From NCBI GenBank assembly GCA_020852035.1, contig JADZBR010000185.1:1-7658 (forward strand): 7,658 nucleotides of DNA, given 5' to 3'. Below, in pieces: positions 7,034 to 7,658 of the stretch. The notes under the pieces are model-generated. The model searched no databases, was not told the DNA's origin, and saw only the letters and a program-made list of their open reading frames with translations. Made by a program: the position numbers and the translations under genes. This DNA comes from Caulobacteraceae bacterium. Its GTDB lineage: Bacteria; Pseudomonadota; Alphaproteobacteria; Caulobacterales; Caulobacteraceae. Position 1 is the stretch's first letter. Every line of letters starts with the position of its first letter.

Positions 7034-7046
7034 TGAACGGCGTTCA
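7034..7046. promoter_or_regulatory. 13-bp perfect palindrome, possible operator
   Basis: TGAACGGCGTTCA consists of two 6-base arms (TGAACG and CGTTCA) around one central G. It lies about 84 bp before the acyl-CoA synthetase start and just upstream of a promoter-like sequence. Acyl-CoA synthetase genes are often controlled by dimeric TetR- or GntR-family regulators that bind such palindromes; which regulator, if any, is unknown. Confidence 0.35.
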
Positions 7047-7056
7047 CCTCCGACGC

Positions 7057-7080
7057 TTGCGCCTCCCGCCCGCCTATGCT
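7057..7080 (+). promoter_or_regulatory. Weak promoter candidate for the acyl-CoA synthetase gene
   Basis: TTGCGC (7057-7062) and TATGCT (7075-7080) are separated by 12 bp. That is short for an E. coli type promoter but near the 10-14 bp spacing quoted for the longer Caulobacter consensus elements. The -10 resembles GCTANAWC only partly (CCTATGCT). It is the best candidate in the 121-bp spacer, which otherwise holds only the palindrome and the Shine-Dalgarno. Confidence 0.3.
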
Positions 7081-7113
7081 TCGACGCCCTCAAGGCCGCG
7101 CTCACCTTGCGGC

Positions 7114-7120
7114 AGGGAGG
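7114..7120 (+). promoter_or_regulatory. Strong Shine-Dalgarno for the acyl-CoA synthetase
   Basis: AGGGAGG ends 9 nt before ATG 7130 and fixes that start over the in-frame ATG 39 nt further on, at 7169. Confidence 0.8.
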
Positions 7121-7129
7121 ACGTTCAAG

Positions 7130-7658
7130 ATGACCGATGCGCCGCAGCTTCCCGCCGGCTGGCCCGCCATGTCGATCGACCAGGCCAACGCCCTGATCAC
7201 CGCCCCCGGCACGCCGCTGGAGCTGGAGGAGAAGGTGATCCGCGGGGTGAAGCTGAAGGTCTACAAGAACGCCCCGCCATCCTTGCGCGCCGTGGTCGAG
7301 GCCGGCCGCGCGCACGGCGAGAAGATCTTCCTGGTCTACGAGGACGAGCGGGTCAGCTTCGAGGCGTTCCACCGCGCCGTGGCGGCGCTGGCGATCGACC
7401 TGGCCGCCCAGGGCGTCGTCAAGGGCGACCGCGTGGCGGTGATCATGCGCAACGTGCCGGAATGGCCGGTGGCCTTCTACGCCGCCGCCGCGATCGGGGC
7501 GATCGTCACCCCGCTGAACGCCTGGTGGACCGGAGCGGAGCTGGAATACGGCCTGACCGATTCGGGGACCAAGGTGGCGATCATGGACGCCGAGCGCTAC
7601 GAGCGCATGGCCGAGCACCTGCCGAACTGCCCGGACCTCAAGCGCGTCTACGTCAGCC
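7130..7658 (+). CDS. AMP-binding acyl-CoA synthetase, N-terminal part (3' end outside window)
   Basis: The first 176 residues of a class I adenylate-forming (ANL superfamily) enzyme are present. Such enzymes activate a carboxylic acid with ATP to an acyl-adenylate and then transfer it to coenzyme A in the cytosol. The visible part matches the N-terminal subdomain: an N-terminal extension (1-50), then PSLRAVVEAG (50-59), VYEDERVSFEAF (69-80), KGDRVAVIMRNVPEWPVAFY (98-117) and AAIGAIVTPLNAWWTGAELEY (120-140). The spacing GDRVA..N.PEW..AF.A....GAI..PLN is characteristic of fatty-acid and related acyl-CoA ligases. The phosphate-binding loop (Ser/Thr/Gly-rich) and catalytic lysine lie beyond the right edge, so activity and chain-length preference cannot be judged. 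The start is ATG 7130, supported by AGGGAGG. It appears to be transcribed separately from the pump, given the 121-bp spacer. Confidence 0.87.
   Translation, partial: MTDAPQLPAGWPAMSIDQANALITAPGTPLELEEKVIRGVKLKVYKNAPPSLRAVVEAGRAHGEKIFLVYEDERVSFEAFHRAVAALAIDLAAQGVVKGDRVAVIMRNVPEWPVAFYAAAAIGAIVTPLNAWWTGAELEYGLTDSGTKVAIMDAERYERMAEHLPNCPDLKRVYVS

Overview
The window is very GC-rich, with strong G/C bias at third codon positions. Its proteins look like those of an alphaproteobacterium. The likely family is Caulobacteraceae (Caulobacter or Phenylobacterium); this is inferred from protein style and from a palindromic intergenic repeat, not from a marker gene. All convincing genes lie on the + strand.

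Layout. (1) 1-705 is the C-terminal half of glycerol kinase (glpK), cut by the left edge. (2) 706-1004 is a spacer holding a nested palindromic repeat (723-828) and weak promoter-like sequences. (3) 1005-1775 encodes a class II aldolase/adducin-family protein that keeps the three zinc-binding histidines but lacks the catalytic glutamate of L-fuculose-1-phosphate aldolase. (4) 1772-2545 overlaps its end and encodes a secreted, probably outer-membrane beta-barrel protein of unknown function, started at TTG. (5) 2546-2665 is a spacer with two inverted repeats. (6) 2666-3820 and 3820-7008 form a tightly coupled pair: a periplasmic adaptor (membrane fusion protein) and an RND inner-membrane pump of the HAE-1 type. 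(7) 7009-7129 is a short spacer with a 13-bp palindrome, a weak promoter candidate and a strong Shine-Dalgarno. (8) 7130 to the right edge is the N-terminal part of an AMP-binding acyl-CoA synthetase.

How the genes fit together. The adaptor and pump together would form the inner-membrane and periplasmic parts of a tripartite proton-driven exporter. No TolC-type outer-membrane channel and no local regulator gene is visible, so the channel must come from elsewhere or lie outside the window. The aldolase-like gene and the beta-barrel gene overlap and are probably translated together, but nothing in the sequence shows a shared pathway. Glycerol kinase and the acyl-CoA synthetase are separate metabolic genes at the edges.

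I see no CRISPR array, tRNA, rRNA, transposase, phage gene or defence system. This reads as an ordinary chromosomal region. The most useful leads are the altered active site of the aldolase-like protein, the unknown beta-barrel partner, the palindromic repeat, the uncertain start of the adaptor gene and the palindrome ahead of the acyl-CoA synthetase.
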